Part shown: piece after piece, positions 20,086-30,010 of the stretch
How the letters are laid out: every line of letters starts with the position of its first letter
Numbering within the stretch: the first letter of the stretch is position 1
Origin: Haplomitrium mnioides
Taxonomy: Eukaryota > Marchantiophyta > Haplomitriopsida > Calobryales
Assembly: GCA_049999725.1 (NCBI GenBank)
Contig: JBNGIS010002560.1
Coordinates: 44,835-84,658, forward strand
DNA: 39,824 bases
Direction of reading: 5' to 3'
The notes under the pieces: generated by a model
Database searches by the model: none
Told to the model about the DNA's origin: nothing
The model's input: only the letters and a program-made list of their open reading frames with translations
Translations under genes and position numbers: made by a program

Positions 20086-21076
20086 CATAGCTTACAACTC
20101 TTTAAAGACTTTTTGAGAGCCACTTGTGATGCAACTATGCTCAAGATGATGTGGAAAAAATCCAAAAGGTCAAAAAAAAAGATGATGGATTGAAAAATAC
20201 AATAATTAATTTTATGATATTACCGAAGCCAATCAAGAAGCTGCATATCACAAGATGAATTGGCAACATATGAGAAAAGGTGAGGAGAAGAAGGTTGTGT
20301 TTGATTTGGTCAAATTGGATATGGGTCCATAATCATTTGCAAAGTCAAAAGTTGGGTTGTCATTTTTTAGGGCTTAAGATTTTGAATTAAAGAAGGTGAG
20401 ATTGGATTGCAACTTGTTTTAGCTTGAAAGCTATGTTGATTCATTTTGTAATGTTTGAATACCATTGTAGAATGTACAAGTAGTGTATGTACCTTGAGTT
20501 GAGAGTTGCAATCTCTACATTTTCAAGAAGTATTTTCTTCTTAGAAAGTTTTGTTGCATTATTTGTGAGTGTACGAGTTGAAGTCTCATTGATTAAGCAA
20601 GAATTTAGTTAGTAGTATCAAGAAAAGGTCAAATTGGGAAAGTGTAGAGTGTTAAGGCTTAGTGCTTGGTTAAATCTACTTTGAAAAATTTCTAATGTGA
20701 TCCTTCATTCATTTGCAACTTGGTGGAACTAGAGAAGTATATAATTTAAGAAAATATTGTAAGAAGTGACTTAGGAAAGAACTCAATCAATATAGAGGCA
20801 TGCTTGATATGATAGTAGAGCCTACATGGTTAGGAGAAAATTTGACAAACTCTTGTTAAGTAGATGTAAGGGCTAGTATTGCATGTTCAAATCTCACATT
20901 GAAAGTTGATGAGAAAGCAAGAATCAAGATTTAGCTAACATGGTGAAGACTTAAATTGTAGTTTGAGACATTTGCTCAAAGTTTTGATTGTTCTAAGAAC
21001 TCACAAATGGCACTTATGTTGTGAAAGAGTTGTTGGAAGAAAAGGAGAGTTAAAGTATATAATGGAGAGGGAACAC
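20086..21076. other. uncharacterised region
   Basis: No recognised gene or repeat. A 69-codon frame at 20963-21172 overlaps the E3 LTR and is probably incidental. Confidence 0.3.
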
Positions 21077-21464
21077 TGTAAAAGAACTCAAAGACCAAAT
21101 CCAAATGAGAAAGAACTCATAATGAACTCTAATAGATTTCTTCAACCAAAAGCAACTCAAGGTCCGAGTTAAGACCAAGAATGCAAGCAAAAGCCAAACA
21201 ACCAAAAAGCCCAAGTGATTCAAGAGGAACTCCAAAATGAGGAGTGGGGCTAAGAAACCTTTCTATTTATAAAAGAGAAGAGAGTGTCATCCCTCTTTCT
21301 TTACTTACAAGCATTTCCAATTTCAACCCTAAAAGTGACTTTCTACTAAAAGTAATTTCGAAAGCAAGTAATCTTATCCCATCCCTAAAAGTGACTCTCT
21401 GTCACTTCCTTTACTTCTCCTTATTTTCTTTTAAATAACACAACCTTATGCTTGTACTCTAATA
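21077..21464 (-). repeat. E3 3' LTR
   Basis: Starts tgtaaaagaactcaaag and aligns with both E1 LTRs over its length, with the same 'gtgtcatccctctttct' block and 'taaaagtgact' motifs. The inner end near 21464 is 'tctaata' where E1 has 'ttttaca'. Confidence 0.88.
21264..21271 (-). promoter_or_regulatory. E3 LTR TATA box
   Basis: TATAAATA on the minus strand inside the LTR, conserved in place with E2 (14894-14901). Confidence 0.6.
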
Positions 21465-21482
21465 TAATCCCTATCTTCTAAT
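21465..21482 (-). other. E3 polypurine tract
   Basis: The minus strand reads agaagataggga immediately inside the LTR. Confidence 0.65.
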
Positions 21483-21510
21483 CGATGATGCCATTGTCAT
21501 TGCCACAACT

Positions 21511-21712
21511 TTCAAATATTTGAATTACCTCTTGAACATTCTCAAGATTTGAAGAAGGTTACCAAGTAGCATTATGAAGTGCATAGCCTTTCCACAAAAC
21601 CTTGTATTGAACTTGTGGATGCAAAACCCTCGTTTGAGAATTTGTCTACACAAAATGCAGTGCACCTCAAATTCTTTATGATCATCGAGAACAATAGCCG
21701 AAGGAGGAAATT
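21511..21712 (-). pseudogene. E3 chromodomain (integrase C-terminus)
   Basis: In one frame: PPSAIVLDDHKEFEV. After a frameshift: VQYKVLWKGYALHNATW, a stop, then SSNLENVQEVIQIFE. This is the canonical chromodomain order: E-F/Y-E-V, then QY-V-WKGY, then ATWEP, then NLEN and a C-terminal helix. The aromatic positions (Phe of EFEV, Trp of LWKGY, Trp of ATW) are present. In Ty3 chromoviruses this domain follows integrase and is linked to chromatin targeting. One frameshift and one stop (in place of Glu after ATW) disable it. E1 carries a parallel copy at 6172-6360 with different lesions. Confidence 0.85.
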
Positions 21713-22830
21713 GTATATGATTTGGAAAAGAAGAAATACTAGAAACAAAAAGGTTTAAGTCTAGAGATGTGGAATACATGATGATTCTTCATATGGAGAG
21801 GAAGAACAAGTTTGCATGCAATGGGAGAAATAACTTGAGAAATTGAGAAATGACCAATCCAAGTTCAAGATAACTTACAGACTTAAGTGTCTAAAGAAAA
21901 AGAAAGATCATGAGTATAAAATATAACTTTGTCACCTAAAACATAAGAGAAATGACGATGATGTTTATCGTCATATTTTTTTGACGATTTTGAGCAATAA
22001 GAAGATGGTTTCATCCATCTTGCAAAGAGGAAGATAAATAAGACAAAAAGATAGAAAGACTTGGAACATTTGAAGAAGAAGGAGAAAGCAAACCATTAGG
22101 AACAAGAGCATGTTGGCCTAAAATTGAGAAAGAACAGAGAAAATCCAGTACTTGCTTGTTTTGAGTTGTTGTATGCAAACTACACAGCCAGTGAGAAACT
22201 ATCCCAATTCATGTTTTGAATGTTGATAAACGCTCAAAGCATATCCTCCATATTGCAATTTGCGCATTTAGTTCACCCATCTGTTTGAGGATGATAAGAT
22301 GTACAGATAGATAGTTTGGTACACAAAAGTGTGAACATTTCTTGCCAAATCATCCCAATGAATCATGGCTCTCTATTAGATATTAATACCTTTGGCACTC
22401 CATGACAACAAAAAATTGTATCAAAGTAATCTTAACCAATTGTGGATCATCCATCGTATCCATTGTTGGTGCTAGATGAATCTATTTGCTTAGCTTATCC
22501 ACAAACGCCACAATGGCAATAAACCCAAGAGGCGTGGTTGGAAGCGAAGCGATAAGATCTAAACTTACATGTTCTCGGTGAGTAGTAGGAATTGGTAATG
22601 GTTGAAGAAGGCGAGCTAGTTTTTGATTTGAAGCCTTGTTTTGTTGACAACTTTCACAAGAACAAACAAAGCTATGAACATCTCAAGCTTGGTTTAGCCA
22701 CCACCAAGTTTGTTGAAGCAACTCTATAGTCTTGTCTACTCCAAGATGCCAACAGATTGGAATGTCATGCACTTTTTGTAAACAAGCTATTTGAAACACA
22801 TCATCTTGTAGAACATATATTTGATGGCCT
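21713..22830 (-). pseudogene. E3 integrase (zinc finger and core)
   Basis: An HHCC zinc-binding region lies at about 22640-22800: HDIPICWHLGVDKT, then SFVCSCESCQQNK, with both His and both Cys present. The core follows, beginning SLDLIASLPTTPLGFIAIVA with the first catalytic Asp kept. The second acidic motif is damaged (LIESHDS where ISDRD is expected), and the region of the third reads QMGELNAQ, with the Gly-Gln-Thr-Glu context lost. The C-terminal part includes a HVFHIS motif near 21780, leading into the chromodomain. Many stops. Confidence 0.75.
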
Positions 22831-23135
22831 TGATAGAGAATACCATCCCGGATAGAAAAGATATGATACTCACTATCTTTGACCGCCGAATGTGCCTTAA
22901 CAAGATTGAAGAAGGCATCTTCTTGTAGCTTTTGTCAGAAGTCGTCACTAGTTGCTTCATTCAGATGTAACATACTTATATTTGCAACCTCCAACATATT
23001 TAGATGATGATCCAATCTCCATGATAATGCATCGGGAATGGTGTGGAACCTTCTGAGATTGTACTTGATATCAAAAAGCTATAGTTGATCTTCTCATCGA
23101 CAATGTCGACTTGTCATATCTTCCAAATGAATTGA

Positions 23136-23390
23136 CTAGAGAAAAGGCTTGTGATCGATGCGCATGAGTACTTGCTTTCGTTTAAGATAGTGTCTCGAAA
23201 CCTTTGTTGCATAAACCGTAGCAAATTGCTCTCTATCCCTTGCAAGACAGTTCCTCTCTACCGCATTTAGTCTATGTGACAAGAAGGCAATTGGATGAAG
23301 TCCATCCTCAAACACTTGTTGTAACACTGCTCCAATAGCAAAATTAGAGGCATCAAAATCAACTGTACAACTTGCCTTTAGGTCATACAA
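23136..23390 (-). pseudogene. E3 RNase H
   Basis: Reads CTVDFDASNFAIGAVLQQVF, HPIAFLSHRLNAVERNC, DREQFATVYATKVSRHYLKR and MRIDHKPFL. The Asp of FDAS, the Glu of DREQ and the Asp of IDH are all present, so the recognisable catalytic acids are intact. The enzyme removes RNA from the RNA-DNA hybrid during reverse transcription. It is continuous with RT upstream (two frames) and the integrase linker downstream. Confidence 0.85.
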
Positions 23391-23607
23391 TTGTAGAACT
23401 CAATAAGAAGACACCACATCCTTAAGTTGTTGAAATGCCTCTTGCTCTTTGGTCTTCCTTTGAAACTTTGCCTCTTTATTTGGAAAACTCGTCGGCGGTG
23501 CATCAATATGAGCATAGTAATGAATGAATCTTTGTTAAAAACTTGCAAACTGATTGAAAGCTTAAACATCTTTTACATCTTTTGGTGTTGGCCACTCTGC
23601 AATGTCT

Positions 23608-24055
23608 TTAATTTTCTCTTCCTCTATTTTGATGCCATACGTAGATACACCCTAGGTAAGTCACCTCTTGCTTCCAAAACTCACACTTAGACTTCTCGGA
23701 ATAAAACTTCCAATTGCGTAGTCTTTGTATTACTTCCTTGAGATGAGCACGATGTTCAACTTCACTTTTACTAAAGATAAGAATATCGTCCAAAAACACC
23801 AACACTGACTTATCCAATAACCCATCAAAAACTCGATGCATTTGATCCATGAATATCTTCGGAGCATTAGTAAGACCTAATGTCATAACCTTCCCCTCAA
23901 AATGCCCATACCTTGTGCAAAAAGTTATCTTTGATACATCAATTAGCTTGATAGGAATTTCCCAATAGCCACTTCGAAGATCCAACTTAGAAAAGAATCA
24001 CGCACAAATCAATTGATCCATCAAATCATCAACAGGTCACTAAAGTTGTGATCAC
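23608..24055 (-). pseudogene. E3 reverse transcriptase, N-terminally truncated
   Basis: The open piece at 23608-23985 begins MDLRSGYWEIPIKL and includes TLGLTNAPKIFMDQMHRVF and SVLVFLDDILIFSKSEVEHR. The catalytic VFLDD pair (GAC GAT at 23785-23790) is intact. A little more (PVDDLMDQLICA) extends upstream across a stop to about 24045. The thumb region (HLKEVIQRLRNWKFYSEKSK) follows the active site. The fingers subdomain and all upstream genes are absent. Ty3 type, shown by the 'GLTNAP--FM--M' and '-F-DDIL-FS' signatures. Confidence 0.88.
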
Positions 24056-25035
24056 TATACCTGTCTACCTTAAAAATTCACAGAGAGCTGCCACTAAGGG
24101 CGTATTGGTGTTGAAGTTTTGCAAATCATCAACGAGTCGCTGCCCCTCTCCTCTTTGAAATCTCAACCAATGGGAGAGTTGTGCCAACAAAAAGAATTTA
24201 AAAAAATGGAATACCATTGCCAAGTCTAGAGAATGAAGAGGGAGAAAGGCCAAAGGGGACTTAGTGTGGTTGCAAGAGAATTCACCAAAAATTGTCAATG
24301 GCATTAATTGACAATGGCATTAAAGGAGCTCTCTTAAATTGGCTCAGAGAGTTTGCCAAAAATATAAGAGATCTTAAATTTTGGTTGAAATTAGTACTAG
24401 GATCTTAAATTAGCTCACGGAGTTTGCCAAAAAAAGGTCAAGGGTTTTCAATTTTGACGGTAACATTGGCTAGCCATAACTAGTGTTAGGGCCTAAAATT
24501 GGTTGTAGGGAAAGTCACCAAAACAAAAGGTCAGTGGCACTAACAAGCTTGTTGGGTACATTTGTTTGTGAGGGTATAGCTTCATGTAAGGGCTCATTGT
24601 AGGAATCATTATTCATTGAGTTGGGAAGCAAGGAGGGGAGGAGGAGCTGGGAGCACAACAAGGGATGAGATGAGCATGGGATGTGTGTAGAGTACTTTGG
24701 CAAGTAAGGTTACTTCAAGAGGATGAGTATATGGCTTGGGTTGGTAGACTTGCTCCTCAATTTTTCTTTGTGCCTATTTTCACTTCTTCACCAGTTGGAC
24801 CTATGGAATTCCAAGCATGAATCACTACTTGGGACGATAATGAGAGAGGATCCCCCCTCTAGAGCCAAGGAAGGTGAGCTCAGAATTCTTGAGTGAAGGA
24901 TTTGGTGGGGCAATTGAGACCAAAGGTTAAACTCTAGCGGCATCTCGTGTGTGTCTAAAGAGTTCTGGTGGGGTATGCTCTCATGAGAAGAGTTAGAAGG
25001 CAAGAATTGGGCAGCAAGGTGGAGTGCGGGTGCAA
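24056..25035. other. uncharacterised flank between E3 and E4
   Basis: No gene recognised. Contains the degenerate ~80-bp repeat listed separately. Its last bases (gtggt, 25036-25040) are the left target site of E4, so before E4 inserted this flank continued directly into 36908 onward. Confidence 0.4.
24250..24545. repeat. degenerate ~80-bp tandem repeat
   Basis: About four diverged copies sharing 'ttaaattggctc', 'gagtttgccaaaaa' and 'ggtcaatggca' elements near 24254, 24324, 24405 and 24490. Seen by eye only. Confidence 0.4.
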
Positions 25036-25040
25036 GTGGT
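25036..25040. repeat. E4 left target-site duplication
   Basis: gtggt, against atggt at 36903-36907: 4 of 5 match. Confidence 0.7.
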
Positions 25041-25612
25041 TGTCACGCCCCTCTCTCTTGCCTAAGCTTAGATAGAGCTTATTCCAATGGGAGAGGCATG
25101 ACACGGTTTAACAGGGACTTTTATGAGACGACCCCGATCTCTGTTTTATCTCTTGTATGCGCTAATGGCCGTGAGCTCCTTGGTAGTGCGGTTACTTCAC
25201 ACGAAATCCACAATCCACGGTCATCTCTTTCTCTCCACACACACCTCCAAGCCAAAGTAGGACATGCTAAGATCTTTACACTCATTCTTGCACTAAGATT
25301 GCTTGCAATCATTCACATCTCTCCTATTTCAGAGGGAAAAGTACATACAAGACTACACCTACAAACTCAATGCAAATTCTACACTAAATCTAGACAGAGC
25401 CAACTACTCCAGCACCTGCACTTCCTCCTCTACAGATCTACAGAGTCTCTAACTCCTACTCAAAATTATACCCAAGGCTATAGACGTATCTACACTATTT
25501 ACTCAACAGAATTACAGAGTGCCATTGATCAATGACTTCTGACATCACCTGAGTCTCCTCTACGATACTTCACACTTCAGCCCGCCCACTCACACACGAA
25601 TTCACTAGCTAG

Positions 25613-25618
25613 TTTATA
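25613..25618 (-). promoter_or_regulatory. E4 LTR TATA box (left copy)
   Basis: The minus strand reads ggtaTAAACTAgctag, conserved as gttaTAAACTAactag at 34219-34224 in the other LTR, with 'cctctacaa' just upstream in both. If it is the promoter, U3 would be about 2.4 kb and would contain the whole repeat block. Confidence 0.45.
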
Positions 25619-26409
25619 CCATCCTTTGTAGAGGGGCTTGGATTCACTTCCGCAAGTTTGGAAGAGGTCAGCTTAACTTCCACCTCTGGAAGACAGTCCT
25701 CACGATTGTTGGACACGCTCCACCCAAGACCTCGACCAGATCTTCTCCATAGTGTGCAGGCACTAACGTAGCCACCCTTTGCCTTTGATCTCCTTTCAAA
25801 ATGGTAACATCAACACCATCTTGATGCCATTGGGTGGAATCCCGTACACGTGTAATCACAACTCATAAGTCTAGGCCGAGTGCACCTACTTCTCCCTCGA
25901 GTAACAATCCACCTCTAAACCCTGGTCCACCCTCTAAAATGGGTTCACCTAGATTGCATGAGCCTCAAAAGCCTCGTGTTCAGCAATTCTTGCCGCCCCT
26001 CCCGTCTACCTCTACTCCTTTGGCCCCCGAACTCAAGTCCACTTGCTTCACCACGGATTGCAGAGCACACTCCCCGTCCCTCACGATCCCTTTGCACAAG
26101 AGCTTCAGTCACACCTTTGATCTCCCTCTCAGCCTCTAGATTTGCAATATCCGTCACAATGCATATGTGCATGCAATCGTACACATCCACGCTTCGTTCC
26201 TCTCACTACTCCTCCCCTAATTCAGAACTCGATCCCAATGTGTGCCCTTCACGATCCCACCTCTTTTCTCCCCCTATCTTCCTGCGCTCCCCCGCGGTGG
26301 TTGGTATAAAGGTTACTTCCCGTGGTGACACCTGTCCCGACCGGATCGGAAGTCAATGGTAGGTTGCGAGGTTCCCAGAGGTCTGGTCCGAAGTTTTCCA
26401 AGGATTAGT

Positions 26410-26588
26410 CAGTCTAAGAGAATCCGCAGAAACCGAGTCCGAAGAATCCCGCGTAACCAAGTCCAAAGAACTCCGTGGAACCAAGTCCAAAGAATCCCGC
26501 GGAACCAAGTCCAAAGAATCCTGTAGAGTCGAGCTCGAATAATCCCATGGATTCGAGTCCAAAGAATCTCGTGGAACCTGAGTCCGAA
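26410..26588. repeat. 24-bp minisatellite A, left LTR (7 units)
   Basis: Units of about 24 bp with core AAAGAATCCCGCGGAACC, near 26414, 26440, 26464, 26488, 26512, 26536 and 26560. The right LTR counterpart (34975-35108) has about 5 units. Because 24 is a multiple of 3, the minus strand stays open in all three frames and one frame gives an octapeptide repeat of the DSLDLVPR type. Confidence 0.85.
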
Positions 26589-27237
26589 GTTGACTTTTTC
26601 TCCACAAGGCGTCATCCGACGCCATTCTTAACCTGGAAGTTGGACCGACGTGCTGATCAGGATTCGTGGTTAATCGTGTACTTGAGTCCGAAGAATCCAA
26701 TGGACTGTTGAGTCCAAAGAATCCCTCAGACCCTGAGTCCAAAGTTGAATTTTCTCCGCAAGGCGCCGTCTACCGCCATCTTCAACCTTGAAGTTGGACC
26801 GATGCGCTGACTTGGATTCATAGTTGATCGTGGACCCAAGTCCGAAGAATCCCTTAGACTGTGAGTCCAAAGTTTCCTTTTCCTCCGCAGGACGCAGTCC
26901 AGCGCCGTCTTCAACTTGGAAGTTAGACTGCCACGCTGACCTTGATCCATGGTTGACCGTGGACGTGAGTCCAAAAAATCTCTTGGACCTTGAGTCCAAA
27001 GTTGACTTTTCTCCCCAGGCCGCCATCCGCCGCCGCATTCAAACAGGAAGTTGGACCGCCACGCTAACTCGGATCAGTAGTTGATCGTGGACTTGATCGA
27101 AGGATTCCTTAGACTGGTGAGTCCGAATAATCCCACAGACTCTTGAGTCTGAAGTTGACTTTTCTCCATGGGCCGCCGTCCATCGCCATCTTCAAACTGG
27201 AAGTTGGAAGGCCGCGTTGACCAGGATCCAAAGTTGA
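26589..27237. repeat. 130/154-bp tandem units, left LTR (5 units)
   Basis: Repeats marked by 'gttgacttttctccgcagg' near 26591, 26745, 26873, 27003 and 27155: spacings 154, 128, 130 and 152 bp. Each carries a 'cttcaacctggaagttggac' segment and ends with one or two 24-mer-like elements ('gagtccgaagaatccc'). The two length classes differ by about one 24-mer. Confidence 0.85.
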
Positions 27238-27455
27238 TTGAAGAACTCTGCGGGTTTGATTTCAAAGAACTCCGCAGATCTGAATCCGAAGAACTTCGCG
27301 GATACGAAATCTGAAGAAATCCGTGGATCCGAATCAAAAGAACTCTGCGGATCCAAATTCCAAAGAACTCTATGGATCCGAATCCGAAGACCTCTGTAGA
27401 TCTGAATTCCGGAGAACTTCGTGGATACGAATCCGAAGAACTCCTTGAATCCAAG
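27238..27455. repeat. 24-bp minisatellite B, left LTR (9 units)
   Basis: Nine units of 24-25 bp with core GAAGAACTCCGCGGATCC, near 27239, 27264, 27288, 27312, 27336, 27361, 27385, 27410 and 27434. The same array in the right LTR has 17 units. Confidence 0.9.
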
Positions 27456-28064
27456 GTTGAATGGAGGGTCTGAGGTTGACTGTAGGTGACGGGGTCTTTT
27501 CACACATTCCTTTGTAACATACTCCGTCCTCCCTCTCTTCCAATCCTTCTTCGAACCATCCGCCAAGCAGTTTTTTCAAGAGTCTGGAAAGGATCCGAAT
27601 CTTGGTGAGGCTCATCAATGTTGAGGGAAATGGAGCGTCCCCCGATCCCTAGCTCATCGCTGCCTCTCGAGGATCATCGCGCTAACATTCTGCTCCCAAC
27701 TATTACACATGAAAAGTTTACGATGTAGTATTTCCCCTTACCTGTGGTCCCTTCCATATGTTGTCGATCTTAAATTTCCGTCCCATGCCCCTGGTTCTCC
27801 TCTTTTGGTCCCTGATCTTCTTCCACTCTGGATGTCACCTTTCTTCCCACTTCTCTGCTTATTACCTTTGGTGAGTGTTCCGTTCTACCTTACCCTGGCC
27901 CCGATTCTTGCCTTTCGATGATGCTTGCATGACCTCTTCTGCTTGCTCTGGAGTACCCCGACTCTTCTAGAGTATCCCTACGCCTTAGAAGTCGAGAACT
28001 ACTCTGACGATGCTTCCAATTCCTTCAACTTTTTAGTAGTGCCCCAATTCGCTGGCTGACATAA

Positions 28065-28074
28065 CTCTCCTTCT
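28065..28074 (-). other. E4 polypurine tract
   Basis: AGAAGGAGAG on the minus strand, three bases inside the 3' LTR. Confidence 0.8.
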
Positions 28075-28225
28075 AATTGCAAAGCGACCCCACGAGCACC
28101 TTCGGTTGTGAGCACCCTTCTTCCCAATGTCTTATGTTTCTTCCTCCCAGCTGAGCCTATTCACATATTGTACAACCCTCCTAGCCATCTATACTGTACA
28201 CGCCTCAACACTCTTGTAGAGTTGT

Positions 28226-29177
28226 CATCGGCCTCTCTCACCTTCCTCCTCTACTACATACCTCTTCAAGCGGTCATAATAGATTCAATTCGTGATTTTT
28301 GCACCCTCCAAGGTCTCGATTTTTGCAGACCTGTTCTGATGCAGCTTGGTGAGAACAAAAGGTCCTATCCATCTCGTGTGCAGCTTCCCCAGAAAATGCA
28401 CAAATTTGTTGTCGTACAGCAGCACCAAATCTCCCTTCTGAACATCCACCGGTCATAGCTTCTTGCCATGTTGCCTCTTCCGCAACTTTTGTTGGTGCAC
28501 CACTCGGTCGTACGCTTGCTCGCGATTCTCCTCCAACTCCTCCAACTAGTACAATCTTTCTCTCATGCTCGGTTCCTCTACCAGGCTTTCTCTTGCCAGC
28601 ACTCACCTAGTCAGTACCTCAAATTCCACTAGAAGCAATGAGTGTTGCCTAAAGACCAAAAAATAAGTATAGTGGCTCATCGTAGTCTTGTAAGCCAGGT
28701 TGTAAGCATAGGTTGTTGTAAGCAACTTGAGATCCCAATCATTTGGTGGTATAACCTATAGCCAGAAGAATGTATCGTTCACTCTACGGAAAGATGGTGC
28801 TATTGGCTCGATAAAGTCTATGCCCCATTTTTTGAATGGAGCTAGAGGAATGATTGGAATTAATGGGTGATGTTGGTTGGTTGTAGGCTTCCGTATTCTC
28901 TGGCAAGTGTTGCATCTTTTGACAAAGAAATGTACATCCTTATGCATAGTAGGCCACCAATATCCTACATCCAAGACTTTTCTCATCATTGTCTCGGTCG
29001 CAAAGTGAACCCCCACTTCTTCTTCGTGCAACGCTCGCATCACCACGGTGGCTTGGTCTCTCTCCAGGCACCTCCTGATCATACCATCCAGCCCTTGTTT
29101 GCTCTCTTTACCATCAGATATGGCTTTACTTTTCTAAGAAAGACCGCTTCCTCCTCCTTATTAATGCCTTCCAGTAT
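28226..29177 (-). pseudogene. E4 integrase, core internally deleted
   Basis: The N-terminal HHCC zinc finger is clear in the open piece 28756-29082: ALHEEEVGVHFATETMMRKV, then HFFVKRCNTCQR. It is followed by the start of the core, KKWGIDFIEPI, holding the first catalytic Asp. About 20 residues later the sequence jumps to material that normally follows the catalytic Glu, so the second Asp and the Glu are gone; the junction is near 28700. The C-terminal domain follows from about 28612: SMRERLYQLEELEENREQAY, then GDLVLLYDNKFVHFLGKLHT and RWIGPFVL, ending DRLKKRY-like at about 28226. Stops occur between the blocks. Integration activity is impossible. Confidence 0.8.
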
Positions 29178-29980
29178 TCATGCAGATAGAAGAAACTCAA
29201 TGATGTCCGCAAAATCTGTTGGCCTGCCTACTCGGACATGAAACAGATCTTTGTTTTGAAAAGCATCAAGTACCCCTTCCTCATTGATCGGCCCGTTGAT
29301 CCTAAAGAAGAAATCCACGTTGCTATGTGCCTTCCCTGGCTTAATCCGCGCCTCGAAATTGAACTCCTGAAGGAGGAGCATCCAACTCGCAATCCCCCCG
29401 TTACGTTAGGTTTGTTCACCATATATTTCAGTGTGTTATAATTAGGGTGGAAGATTACCTTATAATGGAGAAGGTAGTGCCTGAATTTCTTCAATACCTA
29501 GATGATTTTTAATGCCTCTCAATCAGTGGCAGAGTAATTCTTCTCTGCGGTGGACAACAATCTGCTCGCAAAATATATGGGATGATCTCGTCCTTCCTCA
29601 TCCAACTAACTGAGTACCGCTCCTATACAAAAGCCGGACACATCGATGATCACGTGAAATTTCTTCCCCCAACTAGGTGGCAAGAGTACTGGGGCAATCG
29701 CCAACCTCTTCTTCAGCTCTTGGAAACTTGCCAACCACTCCAGAGTGGGTTCAAAGTCACTTCCCTCCTCAGTCATTTTTGTAAGTGGTTAGGCTATCAC
29801 TACAAACTGGCTGATAAATCTTTGGTAATAGCCAACGCAGCTTAGAAACCCATGCACCTCCTTCAAATTCATGGGAAAGGACACCTACAACTAGACACCG
29901 ACCTTCTCTTCATCCACTTCACTCCCTCGGCTAGATATCTTGTGGCCTAGAAGTACTCCCTTCTTCACCCCAAAGAAACA
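29178..29980 (-). pseudogene. E4 RNase H
   Basis: Segments in order on the minus strand: FHVIIDVSGFCIGAVLS near 29610-29665, HPIYFASRLLSTAEKNYSAT near 29530-29590, KKFRHYLLHYKVIFHPNYNT near 29425-29494, and the end LLLQEFNFEARIKPGKAHSN at 29178-29381. Asp is kept in IIDVS. The region where the third catalytic Asp (TDH) is expected reads HPN. At least three stops. RT connects directly upstream at 30011. Confidence 0.75.
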
Positions 29981-30010
29981 CTTCCCCGAATGCAACCGCA
30001 ATCCTATCTC

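Larger units (their letters stand above)
21077..24055 (-). mobile_element. E3: Ty3 chromovirus, 5'-truncated
   Basis: A minus-strand element of the same family as E1. From the truncated end toward the surviving LTR it carries RT, RNase H, integrase, chromodomain, a purine-rich tract and the 3' LTR. Gag, protease, PBS and 5' LTR are missing; similarity stops abruptly near 24055, at the beginning of RT. LTR and chromodomain are clearly related to E1 by sequence. Confidence 0.88.
25041..28061 (-). repeat. E4 3' LTR (3.0 kb) with nested repeats
   Basis: On the minus strand the LTR begins at 28061. In order it holds a unique 600-bp start, a 24-bp array (27238-27455), five 130/154-bp units (about 26589-27237), a second 24-bp array (about 26410-26588), then about 1.37 kb of unique sequence with a conserved TATA box near 25613. 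A plus-strand open frame at 25098-25535 lies antisense to the element and is broken in the other LTR, so it is not taken as a gene. Confidence 0.9.

Noticed and set aside
25098-25535. 145-codon plus-strand open frame in the left E4 LTR
   Set aside because: It is antisense to the element, lies wholly inside the LTR, and the homologous frame in the right LTR is split by a frameshift.
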